From NCBI GenBank assembly GCA_021776415.1, contig JAJFFY010000046.1:1-64000 (forward strand): a stretch of DNA of 64,000 nt, written 5' to 3'. Within the stretch, counting starts at the first letter, position 1, and every line of letters begins with the position of its first letter. This DNA comes from Hyphococcus sp. (GTDB lineage: Bacteria > Pseudomonadota > Alphaproteobacteria > Caulobacterales > Parvularculaceae). Below, piece after piece: positions 1 to 8,384 of the stretch. Below the pieces are notes generated by a model. It did not search any database and was not told the DNA's origin. It saw only the letters and a program-made list of their open reading frames with translations. The position numbers and the translations under genes are program-made.

Positions 1-297
1 TAGATCATTGTCGTAAAAATGCTTTTTCACCAGATCCATCTCAGTCGTTCTTACTGACATGTAAACGTTTGGTGATTGATAGTCCCAATAATTGTGGTCC
101 CTATATTGTTTGTTTGTGAAGTGACTACTGAGTGAGAAGGCCTTAATTGGCAGTGTTTTTTGATAATGTGTTTTAAGCTTAGCTACATAGTCCTCGACCT
201 CTCCTGCCGAAGCCGCTGGTATCATAGTGATGAAGGATGCCAAGCCAAAAAGTGCAAAAGTCACCGCAGGCAAAAAGCGCGCTGGAACAAGCTTCAT
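1..297 (-). CDS. Secreted protein of unknown function, 5' part only
   Basis: An open frame starts with ATG at 297 and runs off the left edge of the window, giving 99 visible residues. A GGGGAG ribosome-binding site lies just upstream of the ATG. The protein begins with a signal peptide: a basic start (MKLVPARF), a hydrophobic stretch, then a likely cleavage after PAASA near residue 31. The mature part starts with EVEDYVAKLK and is rich in charged and aromatic residues. I do not recognise the family from this fragment. Export is well supported; the function is unknown. Confidence 0.7.
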   Translation of the reverse strand, partial: MKLVPARFLPAVTFALFGLASFITMIPAASAGEVEDYVAKLKTHYQKTLPIKAFSLSSHFTNKQYRDHNYWDYQSPNVYMSVRTTEMDLVKKHFYDNDL

Positions 298-430
298 AAA
301 AATTCTCCCCAAATGGGGCTCCCTTATAAGAAGTGCAAAATCTAGGAAAGGCTATTGCTACGAAAGGTTCATGGCTAGGGATGGGCGCTATTGAGGATTT
401 TATCTCTTACACTGGCCCGAGCGAACAATT

Positions 431-461
431 AAAAAAAGCCAGGGCCCGTTGGACCTCTGGC
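431..461 (-). terminator. Rho-independent terminator after tRNA-fMet
   Basis: A GC-rich inverted repeat (GCCAG..., loop, ...CTGGC) is followed on the minus strand by seven T residues at 437-431. It sits 9 bases past the 3' end of the tRNA. A T run at 463-467 on the plus strand means it could also terminate rightward transcription. Confidence 0.75.
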
Positions 462-469
462 ATTTTTAT

Positions 470-546
<77 letters not shown>

Positions 547-653
547 CCAACTTTTCCGTGCAGTGTGCATGAAACACTCTGCAGCGGTGTGGCGGTATAG
601 CCTCGCCGGGTCGGGCCCGCAAGGCCTGTGGGCAAACAAATTGACGATTGGGT

Positions 654-1793
654 TCAATGCCCTTGCGGGAGGTCCGCCGCCGTCTCTTTGACCAGCATAT
701 CGACCACGGCGACAAGCGCTTCCGGGTCTTCCGCGCCCTTTGCTTTTGCTGCGGCGAAAACCTCTAGCTGGCGGCAGGCGCTGGTCCCGCGCTTCAAGAT
801 CGTGCGGGCATGGTTGACCTCGTTCATACAGCCAAGGGCGGTCGCATCTTCGGTGATAATCTCGATGATTTCCTCGATCAGCGAAGCGAATGGCTGGCAT
901 TCCCCCCGGCCAAGATCGATCATGGATTTGGTGACGCCATAGCGCTGTGCGCGCCAGCGGTTTTCTTCGATCATGATGCGCGGATAGATACGCCACCGCA
1001 TATTGCGCTGGCGCAGGCGCGACAGCATCCGCAGGATCGATTGATAGAACGCGGCGATGCAAAGCGCGTCTTCAAGCCGCGTGCAAACATCGGTAACGCG
1101 CATTTCCAGCGTCGGAAACCGGCAGCTCGGGCGCATGTCCCACCACAGTTTAGATGCGTCTTCCATGACGCCGGCTTTGATCAGCCGGTCGATCATGCGG
1201 GTGTATTCCGACCAGCTTTCATAGCGATCGGGAATGCCGGTGCGCGGCATTGAATCGAATATCCCCAGACGCGTACATTTCATCGCCATGTCGTGGCCGC
1301 CCCAGAACGGCGAAGAGGTGGACAGCGCCAGAAGATGCGGCAGGAAATAGCGCGTCTGGTTCATCAGATCGATGCGCAGTTCTTCGTCTTCAATGCCGGC
1401 GTGAACATGCATGCCACAAATCAGCATACGGCGGATGGCGCCGCCCATATCCTTGTCGAGGAGATCATAGCGCGGCGCGGCGGTGTGTATCTGCCGTCCC
1501 CATTGGGCGAACGGATGCGTTGACGCCGCCATGACCTGCATGCCGTATTTTTCGGCGGTGTTGATAATCACCGATCGCAACGCCGTCAGATGGTGGCGGG
1601 CGTCTTTGATGTCGTCGCAAACTGGCGTTCCGATTTCGACCTGGCATTTCAAAAATTCAGGCGTCACTCGTTCGCCAAGACGCTCTTTGCAATCGGCCAT
1701 GAAGTCCGGCGAGGGCTCGGTAACAAGATTGCGGCTCTTAGGGTCGACGAGCAGATATTCCTCTTCGACGCCGAGGGTTAGCGCTGGTATCAT
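654..1793 (-). CDS. YbdK-type carboxylate-amine ligase (glutamate-cysteine ligase family 2)
   Basis: 379 residues, the normal length for the GCS2/YbdK family of ATP-dependent carboxylate-amine ligases. Visible family signatures are GVEEEYLL (residues 8-15), CGMHVHAG (126-133) and LEMRVTD (229-235), which form the ATP/metal-binding core. E. coli YbdK has weak glutamate-cysteine ligase activity, but the natural substrate of most members is unknown. The start has a textbook AGGAGG about 6 bases upstream. Its ATG overlaps the stop of the N-formylglutamate amidohydrolase gene by four bases (ATGA), so the two are very likely translated together. That suggests a shared glutamate-type substrate, which is inference. 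Confidence 0.88.
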   Translation of the reverse strand: MIPALTLGVEEEYLLVDPKSRNLVTEPSPDFMADCKERLGERVTPEFLKCQVEIGTPVCDDIKDARHHLTALRSVIINTAEKYGMQVMAASTHPFAQWGRQIHTAAPRYDLLDKDMGGAIRRMLICGMHVHAGIEDEELRIDLMNQTRYFLPHLLALSTSSPFWGGHDMAMKCTRLGIFDSMPRTGIPDRYESWSEYTRMIDRLIKAGVMEDASKLWWDMRPSCRFPTLEMRVTDVCTRLEDALCIAAFYQSILRMLSRLRQRNMRWRIYPRIMIEENRWRAQRYGVTKSMIDLGRGECQPFASLIEEIIEIITEDATALGCMNEVNHARTILKRGTSACRQLEVFAAAKAKGAEDPEALVAVVDMLVKETAADLPQGH

Positions 1794-2560
1794 GGCGCAC
1801 CTCCTTTCATCATCGCGGTGCGACTATTGGCGATCGCGCGCACGCCATCCGCCAGGACCATCGCAAGGCGGACTATATCATGGTCCGTCCCGATCACATC
1901 TTGACGCACCTCAATGGTGAGATGGGCCAGGTTGCGGGGACAAACATGGCGGTCGATGGAATAGTTAAACACCCGCGCATCATAAGGTTCGTTATCGCCA
2001 ATAGGCCAGTCGGTCGCCGCTTCCAGATGACGGATCATCGCCTTGGCGCTGGGCTCGTCGCAGCGCCACAACATGCCAAGCTTCCACGGACGGTCGTCAG
2101 CCGAGCCCATCAGGCGGTTGGTAAAGCTGTGTACGGAAATTATGAATGGCTGAGCATGACGTGCGGTGAAATCATCAAGCGCGGCGCCAAGCTGTTGGTG
2201 ATAGGGAATATGAAACCGGTCAATGCGATCCTGCCGCGCCGCGCTGCTAAGCATCTGATTGCCGGGGACGGGAATCTGGTCGCTGGTTGCGGGGATCAGA
2301 TCATTGGAATCCAGCGCGCGATTGGGATCGATGATCAGGCGCGAAAATCCGCATGTAAACAAAGCGCCGTCCAGCGCCTCGCCCAGCGCCGCCGCGAGCG
2401 CGCCAGCGCCGATATCCCAGGCAATATGTGTAGCGAGAAGGTCGTCGGGCATGCCCAGACCGTTCATTGCCGCCGGTATCGCATTGGCGGCGTGATCGCA
2501 GAAGACAAAATAGGGCGTGCTGCCGGTGCGGGAGAGGGAGGCGATCTCAATATCGGTCAT
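1790..2560 (-). CDS. N-formylglutamate amidohydrolase family protein
   Basis: About 256 residues from the ATG at 2560 (preceded by GGAA). A TTG at 2683 would add 41 residues with no similarity to the family. Motifs typical of the family are CDHAAN (21-26), HIAWDIGA (45-52), SRLIIDPNR (73-81) and ISVHSFT further on, which supply metal- and carboxylate-binding residues. Characterised members hydrolyse N-formyl-L-glutamate to formate and glutamate, the last step of one histidine-degradation route, but no other hut genes are nearby. It lies between a PAP2 phosphatase gene upstream and YbdK downstream, on one strand with an ATGA overlap to YbdK. Broad-specificity amidohydrolase action on an acylated glutamate is possible. 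Confidence 0.85.
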   Translation of the reverse strand: MTDIEIASLSRTGSTPYFVFCDHAANAIPAAMNGLGMPDDLLATHIAWDIGAGALAAALGEALDGALFTCGFSRLIIDPNRALDSNDLIPATSDQIPVPGNQMLSSAARQDRIDRFHIPYHQQLGAALDDFTARHAQPFIISVHSFTNRLMGSADDRPWKLGMLWRCDEPSAKAMIRHLEAATDWPIGDNEPYDARVFNYSIDRHVCPRNLAHLTIEVRQDVIGTDHDIVRLAMVLADGVRAIANSRTAMMKGGAP

Positions 2561-2689
2561 GTGTATTCCATAACGCACCGACGCGTTGAGAATCGCAAGG
2601 GGACGGATCGGCGCGGGGCCTGTTTGCGCCCATGCTGACCTGTCGCCCGCCGTTGGAAATTCTGCAGCTTGATTTGCCTTCAAACAGTC

Positions 2690-3361
2690 TCATGCGATCA
2701 TATCCAACACCATGCGCACGCCCGCGCGGGCGTCTTCAAAATTTCGGGCCGTTTCAAGGGCGAATAGGAAGGCGAGAAAGTAGAGCGGCGCGGGGTGTTT
2801 GATCTCAAGCGTTTCTACCCAGGTCTGAAGTCCGGGCGGCGCCGGCGCGCGTATGATCGCCCAGGTAATGCCGCCGCCGATCACCATCCCGGCAAGGATG
2901 TCTGTCGGGTGATGCAATCCAAGATAAACCCGCGGCGCCAAAATAGCCGCCACTGTCCAACCAAAAGCGATGACGCCAATCACTCGGTTGCGTATAAAAA
3001 TTGCCGTCGCAATGGCCGTCATCAAAACGGCATGGTCGCTAGGGAACGCACTCATCCCGACAGAATAGGCATCGGCGTAATCATTGCCTTGGGTTGCGAA
3101 GGGGCGGTCCCGCTGCGGTAGTGTCAATTGCAGCATTCGGGCGATGAACATGGCTATAAAAATCGCGCCGCCGGTTCGAACAATGTGCAGATTATGCGAG
3201 GAAAAAAACTTTCGCCGCGCGGGCGCTGCTGAAAACAACAGCAACGCCATCAATACGCCGCCCTTTAATAGGTAGCTATTGGAAAGATAGATGACCGCCG
3301 AGGTGAAACCAGGCGCGGTCTCGCGAATGGCGGAGAAAAATGTTGCGACCGCGGCTTCCAT
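2690..3361 (-). CDS. PAP2-family membrane phosphatase
   Basis: 223 residues with about six hydrophobic segments. The three phosphatidic-acid-phosphatase type 2 motifs are present: RDRPF (84-88), SAFPSDH (104-110, with D in place of the usual G) and RVYLGLHHPTD (144-154) carrying the catalytic His and Asp. The enzyme should dephosphorylate a lipid phosphate or undecaprenyl pyrophosphate at the periplasmic face of the inner membrane; the substrate cannot be told from sequence. It is first in a three-gene run with the amidohydrolase and YbdK. The ribosome-binding site is weak. Confidence 0.88.
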   Translation of the reverse strand: MEAAVATFFSAIRETAPGFTSAVIYLSNSYLLKGGVLMALLLFSAAPARRKFFSSHNLHIVRTGGAIFIAMFIARMLQLTLPQRDRPFATQGNDYADAYSVGMSAFPSDHAVLMTAIATAIFIRNRVIGVIAFGWTVAAILAPRVYLGLHHPTDILAGMVIGGGITWAIIRAPAPPGLQTWVETLEIKHPAPLYFLAFLFALETARNFEDARAGVRMVLDMIA

Positions 3362-3629
3362 GGTCAGCGGGAGAAGGGGAGGTTTGATATGACGCTAGTG
3401 AGGGCGGAAAATACCAACCCCGGCGCGCGCCAACGAGCACAGCCACGCCAATCCGCCGCAACCATCAACGCCGGTGCAATATTGCCGCCGTCGTGCAAGC
3501 ACATAATTATCCCCAACCCACTGCCAAGCTTGAAAGATAGCATGGGGAAAACTTATGGTCATCTGTGGCTGTTTTGACAGAGTTGCGCGTTTGCGCTGAC
3601 ATGCTGGCAGTTAACCAAGAAGCTTGTTG

Positions 3630-4244
3630 ATGTTCCAACTCAAATCATCGCCGCGTTCCGCATTTGATCCGGTCCTGGTCCAGGACCCGGTTTATCTGCG
3701 TCAGGCTGAGACGAAAGATTTCCAGACCTGGGCCAGCCTGCGCGAGGAAAGCCGACGCCATCTGGTCGCTTGGGAAGGCGACTGGGCGCCGGAGGCGCTG
3801 CAGGCGGCCGCGTTTAAGCAGCGGCTCAAGCTTTTTGCCCAGGAAAAGCAGAACGGGCGCGCAGTGTCGTTATTCATATTTCACCGTGATAGCCGCGCAC
3901 TGGTCGGCGGCATCACGCTCACCAATATCCGCTATGGAGCGGCCCGAGCGGCAACGCTCGGCTATTGGATCGGCGCGCCCTATACCCGCCGCGGATATGG
4001 CGCGGCTGCGGTTACGGCGCTGGTCGGTCATGCGGTGGACGCCATCGGCCTCAATCGGATCGAAGCGGCCTGCCAGGCGGAAAACGCCGCCTCGCGGGCG
4101 CTATTGTTGAAATGCGGCTTCATCCAGGAAGGCATCGCCCGCGATTATCTCAGGATTAATGGTGAATGGCGCGACCATGATCTGTACGCCATCACCGCCA
4201 AAGACTTTCGCAACCGCGAAACGCCGCCCACGGATTTGCGGTAA
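3630..4244 (+). CDS. GNAT N-acetyltransferase, RimJ/RimL type
   Basis: 204 residues from the ATG at 3630, with AAGAAG about 8 bases upstream; a TTG two codons earlier is less likely. The fold is recognised from the acetyl-CoA loop RRGYGAAAVTALVGHA and the strand ALLLKCGFIQEGIARDYLRING, the pattern of enzymes that acetylate the N-terminal alanine of ribosomal protein S5 (RimJ). The order of conserved blocks matches RimJ more than RimL. The exact target cannot be proved from sequence. It stands alone between the PAP2 gene, on the other strand, and the EAL gene. Confidence 0.85.
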   Translation: MFQLKSSPRSAFDPVLVQDPVYLRQAETKDFQTWASLREESRRHLVAWEGDWAPEALQAAAFKQRLKLFAQEKQNGRAVSLFIFHRDSRALVGGITLTNIRYGAARAATLGYWIGAPYTRRGYGAAAVTALVGHAVDAIGLNRIEAACQAENAASRALLLKCGFIQEGIARDYLRINGEWRDHDLYAITAKDFRNRETPPTDLR

Positions 4245-4457
4245 AACGTTAAAAAAATATCCCGGATCGGCCAGCGCCGCCCTTGCGATAAAGTCACATA
4301 AGCGTGATTATACCAGCGACAACAAGCGAGCTGGCTGTGTGTGGGTGATGAGAGCCTCATGATCCACATAGGAGGGGTGGTTGGCGCGTTTTTTGGGTGG
4401 GACCAGTATCGGGCGCCGAATCGAGCGGCGTTTTAAAATTACGGGGTAGGGGCATTT

Positions 4458-6587
4458 ATGTTTGGCATTCTAAGCGCGACGATGAGTGATGCGGCGGCAT
4501 GGGGAGCGCCGGCTTTGGATCTGGGGCGCGGCGCGATTGTCGGCGCCTTCATTGTCGCGTCGGCTTTTCTGGCCGGCTATGCGGCGATCCGCCGGAGCGG
4601 GATTGCAGTTTGCGCTTTGTTGATGGTGGCCGGCGCGGCGGCGCTTGAGTTTTCCTGGCTTGGATTTTTTAGCGCGATGCCGTCCGAGGTCGCCGTCCTG
4701 ATTATGGGATTGTTTGCGGCGTCGGCGATTATCTTTCTGTCGGCGACGATTGGCGCGGCAAAATATAATCCGCTGCTTGGCGGGCTGATGTTTACTGCGG
4801 CCCTGGTGATTGCCGGCATGGGCGTCATCAACTTTTTCGACCGCATTGAGATTGCGCCGGTCATGCGCCTGGCTGTGCTTGGCGTCGGCGCGTTCGCGGT
4901 TTTGCTGGCGCTAAGCCAGGCGTTTCGCGGCGATGTCGGTGCGCGTCTTATTCTTCCAGGTATCGCACTGGCGATGGCGGCGCCGCTTCTGGGGCCGCTT
5001 GGCGGGGTTGAGGCGGGTGCGTTTGCGCTCGCGCCCCATGGTTTGTTTACACTCGGCGTCATCGCCGCCAGCCTGGTTGCGCTGACCGAGAGCGCACCGC
5101 TGCGGTCGCCGGAATTTGCCAGTGAGGGCTTACACAGTTTTGGCGCTGATGACCACGCGTCGCCTGCGCCTGCCAATCCCCAAAACGAACGTATGGAGAT
5201 TGTTCTCGATAGCTCGCTGGCGCGGGTTCTCGATTATTCGGGCGTGGCGATCTGGGACTGGAGCCCGGGCCTGATCGATCAGACGGAGGCATTGCCGGCG
5301 CTGCTTGGCGCTGATTCAACGGCGCCGTTCACCCCCGATGCACTTTGTAATTTCATCGCCAAAGAAGACCTTCAGCGGTTTAAGGATGAAGTCCTAACCC
5401 CGATTGACGGCCCGTTCGATGTCGCGCTGAATTTGTTTGACGGCCGCAAGATACGCCTGCGCGGCGCGCGCGCGGCCCATGATGGGAGTGGCGAGCTTGA
5501 ACGCATTGTTGCGTTTATTGAAACCGCGTCGCCAATCTTCAAGCCGTCCAAGAATAATGGCGTCAGCGGCAAGACGCTTCAAAACGCAACCAAAGCGGCG
5601 CTCATACCGGCGGCTTCCGGATTGCTTGCGGACAAACTGGGTAAAGCACTGGACCAGGGCGATATCGTCGCCGCATTCCAGCCGATCGTCGCCCTTAAAG
5701 ACAAAAAAATTGTCGGCTATGAGGCGCTGGCGCGCTGGCGCGACCAGAAGGACGGCGCCCATGAGGGGCCGGAAACTTTTGTCCGCGCGGCTGACGCCGC
5801 CGGAAAAGGCGCGGCGCTCTCCAAAACCATGTTGGAGGAGGCCGCTTCATTCCTCGCCGACAAAATTAAATCCGCTAAAGGTGCGGCGCCGTTTGTGGCG
5901 ATGAATGTCTCCTGGGGGCAAATGCGCGACCCTGATTTTGTCGGCCTGGTTGGCGAGACCATCAAGAAATATAAACTGCCCAAAGATGCGCTGGTGATTG
6001 AGCTGACCGAGAGCGACGCAGTGGAAGGCGAGGCTGCGGCCGATATCTTCGCCGCCTATAAGAAGGCTGGCGCTTCGCTCGCCTTTGACGATTTCGGCGC
6101 CGGGTTTTCGTGCCTGACAAATTTGCGGAAATATGATTTTGACTATCTGAAGATCGACAAGTCTTTCACTGATGATCTCAGCGGCGGCGGCGACGGGGCC
6201 AAGATCGTCGCCTCACTGGCGGCGCTAGGCAAGGACCTTGGGCTGAAAGTCATCGTTGAGGGCGTTGAAAACGATAAGGCTGTGGCGGCGGCGACAAAAC
6301 TCGGCCTCGATCTGGGACAAGGCTATGCACTCGGCAAGCCGGTTGAGACGACTAGGAAAAAAGCCAAGGCGATCGTCGCCAAAGCTGGCGCCGCTCAAGC
6401 GGATAAAAAATCAGCGCTTAAAAAAGATGACAAGAAACTTAAAGCCGCTGACGATGAGCATGTGAAGACCAACAAAATCGCCACGGCTAAAGAAGCTGTC
6501 CTCGCCAAAATGGCGGACGAGACGGCGGACCTTGAAGAAAAGAAAACCGCGCGGTGGATGCCATGGCGGCGCGGTGAGCTACGCTAA
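4458..6587 (+). CDS. Membrane-anchored cyclic-di-GMP phosphodiesterase (7TM-PAS-EAL)
   Basis: 709 residues. Residues 1 to about 215 form around seven hydrophobic helices. Residues about 245-360 look like a PAS-type sensor fold. The EAL domain spans about 395-635. Catalytic motifs are intact: YEALARW (about 420), MNVSWGQ, ELTES, DDFGAGFS (about 542), LKIDKSF, VEGVEN and GQGYALGKP, so an active enzyme hydrolysing c-di-GMP is expected. There is no GGDEF domain. After the EAL domain comes a lysine/alanine-rich charged tail of about 70 residues, ending in RWMPWRRGEL, which is unusual and may be a nucleic-acid, membrane or protein contact. GGGGTAGGGG precedes the ATG. The signal sensed is unknown. 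Confidence 0.9.
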   Translation: MFGILSATMSDAAAWGAPALDLGRGAIVGAFIVASAFLAGYAAIRRSGIAVCALLMVAGAAALEFSWLGFFSAMPSEVAVLIMGLFAASAIIFLSATIGAAKYNPLLGGLMFTAALVIAGMGVINFFDRIEIAPVMRLAVLGVGAFAVLLALSQAFRGDVGARLILPGIALAMAAPLLGPLGGVEAGAFALAPHGLFTLGVIAASLVALTESAPLRSPEFASEGLHSFGADDHASPAPANPQNERMEIVLDSSLARVLDYSGVAIWDWSPGLIDQTEALPALLGADSTAPFTPDALCNFIAKEDLQRFKDEVLTPIDGPFDVALNLFDGRKIRLRGARAAHDGSGELERIVAFIETASPIFKPSKNNGVSGKTLQNATKAALIPAASGLLADKLGKALDQGDIVAAFQPIVALKDKKIVGYEALARWRDQKDGAHEGPETFVRAADAAGKGAALSKTMLEEAASFLADKIKSAKGAAPFVAMNVSWGQMRDPDFVGLVGETIKKYKLPKDALVIELTESDAVEGEAAADIFAAYKKAGASLAFDDFGAGFSCLTNLRKYDFDYLKIDKSFTDDLSGGGDGAKIVASLAALGKDLGLKVIVEGVENDKAVAAATKLGLDLGQGYALGKPVETTRKKAKAIVAKAGAAQADKKSALKKDDKKLKAADDEHVKTNKIATAKEAVLAKMADETADLEEKKTARWMPWRRGELR

Positions 6588-6596
6588 ATAGGTTCG

Positions 6597-7223
6597 CTAG
6601 TTTAACGGCTGATCGTCGCGACGGGCTTGCGACCATTCCGGCGACAGCATCGCGCTGGTGACGCCCAGCTTCGCCAGGGCGCGGCGCCAGGCGTCGCTCT
6701 GGGCGCCTTCAAAGATGATGGCTTCTTCCGGTGCGCAATGCACCCAGGCATTCATGGCGATTTCCTGCTCGAGTTGACCAGGACCCCATCCGGCGTGGCC
6801 GATGGTGAGGATGAATGCGCGCGGCGGCGCCTGTTTGGGCGTCGTGCCGGCAATATCGATCAGCGCATCCTTGGTCGCCGTCAGTCCGAGATCAGGCGCC
6901 AGTTCTATGGTGGCGCCCTGCCGGTAATCCAGCGTGTGCAAAACCGCGCCGCGCTCGGTCTGCACCGGACCGCCGAAAAACACCGGCGTTGCATCGGCGC
7001 CGTCGCGCGGGTCGATATTGAGCTGTTTTAAGAGTTCCGACAAAACCACATCATTGAGGCGTTTGTTGATGATGACGCCCATCGCATGGTCTGCGTCATG
7101 AGCGCAGATATAGACCACCGACCGCTCAAACCGCGGATCGCCCATATTTGGCATGGCGATCAGCAGTTGTCCGGTGAGAAAATCACGGTCCGAAGCGCTT
7201 TGCGGTTGGTCGTTGCTAGCCAT
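6597..7223 (-). CDS. YqgE/AlgH family protein
   Basis: 208 residues from the ATG at 7223; a longer frame exists but its first 77 residues have no family character and run into the divergent peroxiredoxin gene. Family hallmarks are FLTGQLLIAMPNMGDPRF near the start, HAMGVIINK, FFGGPVQTERGAVLHT and GHAGWGPGQLEQEI. YqgE is a conserved UPF0301 protein without an enzymatic role proven here. It is convergent with the EAL gene (9 bases between stops) and divergent from the peroxiredoxin gene. Confidence 0.9.
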   Translation of the reverse strand: MASNDQPQSASDRDFLTGQLLIAMPNMGDPRFERSVVYICAHDADHAMGVIINKRLNDVVLSELLKQLNIDPRDGADATPVFFGGPVQTERGAVLHTLDYRQGATIELAPDLGLTATKDALIDIAGTTPKQAPPRAFILTIGHAGWGPGQLEQEIAMNAWVHCAPEEAIIFEGAQSDAWRRALAKLGVTSAMLSPEWSQARRDDQPLN

Positions 7224-7333
7224 ATGCAGCAATTCTAGGGGGGAGATCTTCGGGGTGCAAGCTAACGCAGAGTGATGCTGGACCGCGACTGCGCGAGGCG
7301 ATACAAACAGCCGTGAAAATTTAGGAGAGCCCG

Positions 7334-7816
7334 ATGACAATTTCCATAGGCGACAAAATTCCCAATGCAACCGTGATGATGGCGACCGAAGAGGGGCCCA
7401 ATCAGGTACAGACCAGCGACGCTTTAGGCGGTGGCAAAGTGGCGTTATTTTCACTGCCTGGCGCCTTCACGCCGACCTGTTCGGCCAAGCACTTGCCGGG
7501 CTTTGTTACCAAAGCCGATGAATTCAAGGCCAAAGGCGTTGATAAAATCGTCTGCATGTCAGTCAATGATGCATTTGTGATGAACGCATGGGCGAAAGAT
7601 CAAAGCGCCGGCGGCGTTGTCGAAATGCTTGCGGACGGCAATGGCGATTTTGCCCGCGCGCTTGGGCTGACTATGGACGGCACCGGGTTCGGCATGGGCG
7701 AGCGCGCCCAGCGCTTTTCCATGGTGATCGAAGACGGCGTTGTGAAGCATTTGAATATTGAAGAGCCGGGTGCGTTTGATGTTTCAAGCGCTGAACATAT
7801 GCTTGGGCAGCTTTAA
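7334..7816 (+). CDS. Peroxiredoxin, Prx5 type
   Basis: 160 residues, with a GGAGAG ribosome-binding site before the ATG. The active-site block PGAFTPTCSAKHLPGF carries the peroxidatic cysteine at residue 49, and the downstream TMDGTGFGMGERAQRFSM block is characteristic of the Prx5 (AhpC/TSA, glutaredoxin-linked) group that reduces H2O2 and organic peroxides in the cytoplasm. A second cysteine at residue 74 is present, but whether it acts as a resolving cysteine is unclear. The gene is convergent with rnhA; together with rnhA and ispH it matches a gene neighbourhood I recall from other alphaproteobacteria. Confidence 0.92.
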   Translation: MTISIGDKIPNATVMMATEEGPNQVQTSDALGGGKVALFSLPGAFTPTCSAKHLPGFVTKADEFKAKGVDKIVCMSVNDAFVMNAWAKDQSAGGVVEMLADGNGDFARALGLTMDGTGFGMGERAQRFSMVIEDGVVKHLNIEEPGAFDVSSAEHMLGQL

Positions 7817-7835
7817 GCGTAGGCTATAGGCTTTC

Positions 7836-8270
7836 TCACAATGAATGCGCCGACGGCACGCCGCGACAGGCCAGCTCATCGGCGCGCTCATTGCCCGGAT
7901 GTCCGGAATGGCCCTTGACCCAGCGCCATTCAATCTCGCGGCCGTCTACAAGCACATCAAGTTCGGTCCACAGGTCTTTGTTCTTCACCGGTTTTCTGGC
8001 GGCGGTTTTCCAGCCGTTCTGCTTCCATCCATTAATCCAGACGGTAATGCCGTTCTTGACATATTGACTGTCCGTGAACAGCCGGATCGGCGCCTTCGGG
8101 TCAGTCGCCTCTATCGCCTTGATGACAGCCATCATCTCCATGCGGTTATTGGTGGTCGCCGGCTCGCCGCCGAAAAGCTCGGTCTCGTCCTCGCCGATAA
8201 TGATGAGGACGCCCCAGCCGCCGGGACCGGGATTGCCGGAGCAGGCGCCGTCAGTGAAAATTTCAATCAT
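7836..8270 (-). CDS. rnhA: Ribonuclease HI
   Basis: 144 residues, standard length. It starts [18 protein letters not shown]. The catalytic acidic residues are D7, E45, D67 and D131, and the conserved His region is [15 protein letters not shown] (120-134). It cuts the RNA strand of RNA-DNA hybrids. Transcribed leftward, downstream of ispH with a 109-base gap, which contains a perfect 11-base direct repeat (see 8337-8384). Confidence 0.96.
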   Translation of the reverse strand: MIEIFTDGACSGNPGPGGWGVLIIIGEDETELFGGEPATTNNRMEMMAVIKAIEATDPKAPIRLFTDSQYVKNGITVWINGWKQNGWKTAARKPVKNKDLWTELDVLVDGREIEWRWVKGHSGHPGNERADELACRGVPSAHSL

Positions 8271-8336
8271 TTATGATCCGTAAGTAGGGTGGGTGTTGCG
8301 CGCGATGAAAGCCGAAATGGCTTTTAAACGCCAGAG

Positions 8337-8384
8337 TCTATTTTAGCCAGATGCGGTCCTGCTTTGCGCAAGATCTATTTTAGC
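8337..8384. repeat. 11-bp direct repeat in the ispH-rnhA gap
   Basis: TCTATTTTAGC occurs at 8337-8347 and again at 8374-8384. The second copy contains the ispH stop codon (TAA at 8382-8380). The flanking bases (CC versus TGG) differ, so only 11 bases are exact. It may mark a past slippage or deletion. Confidence 0.6.

Noticed and set aside
3362-3629. Short frames between the PAP2 and RimJ-like genes
   Set aside because: A 46-codon minus-strand frame has a GGGGAT upstream, but no recognisable sequence; not enough to call a gene.
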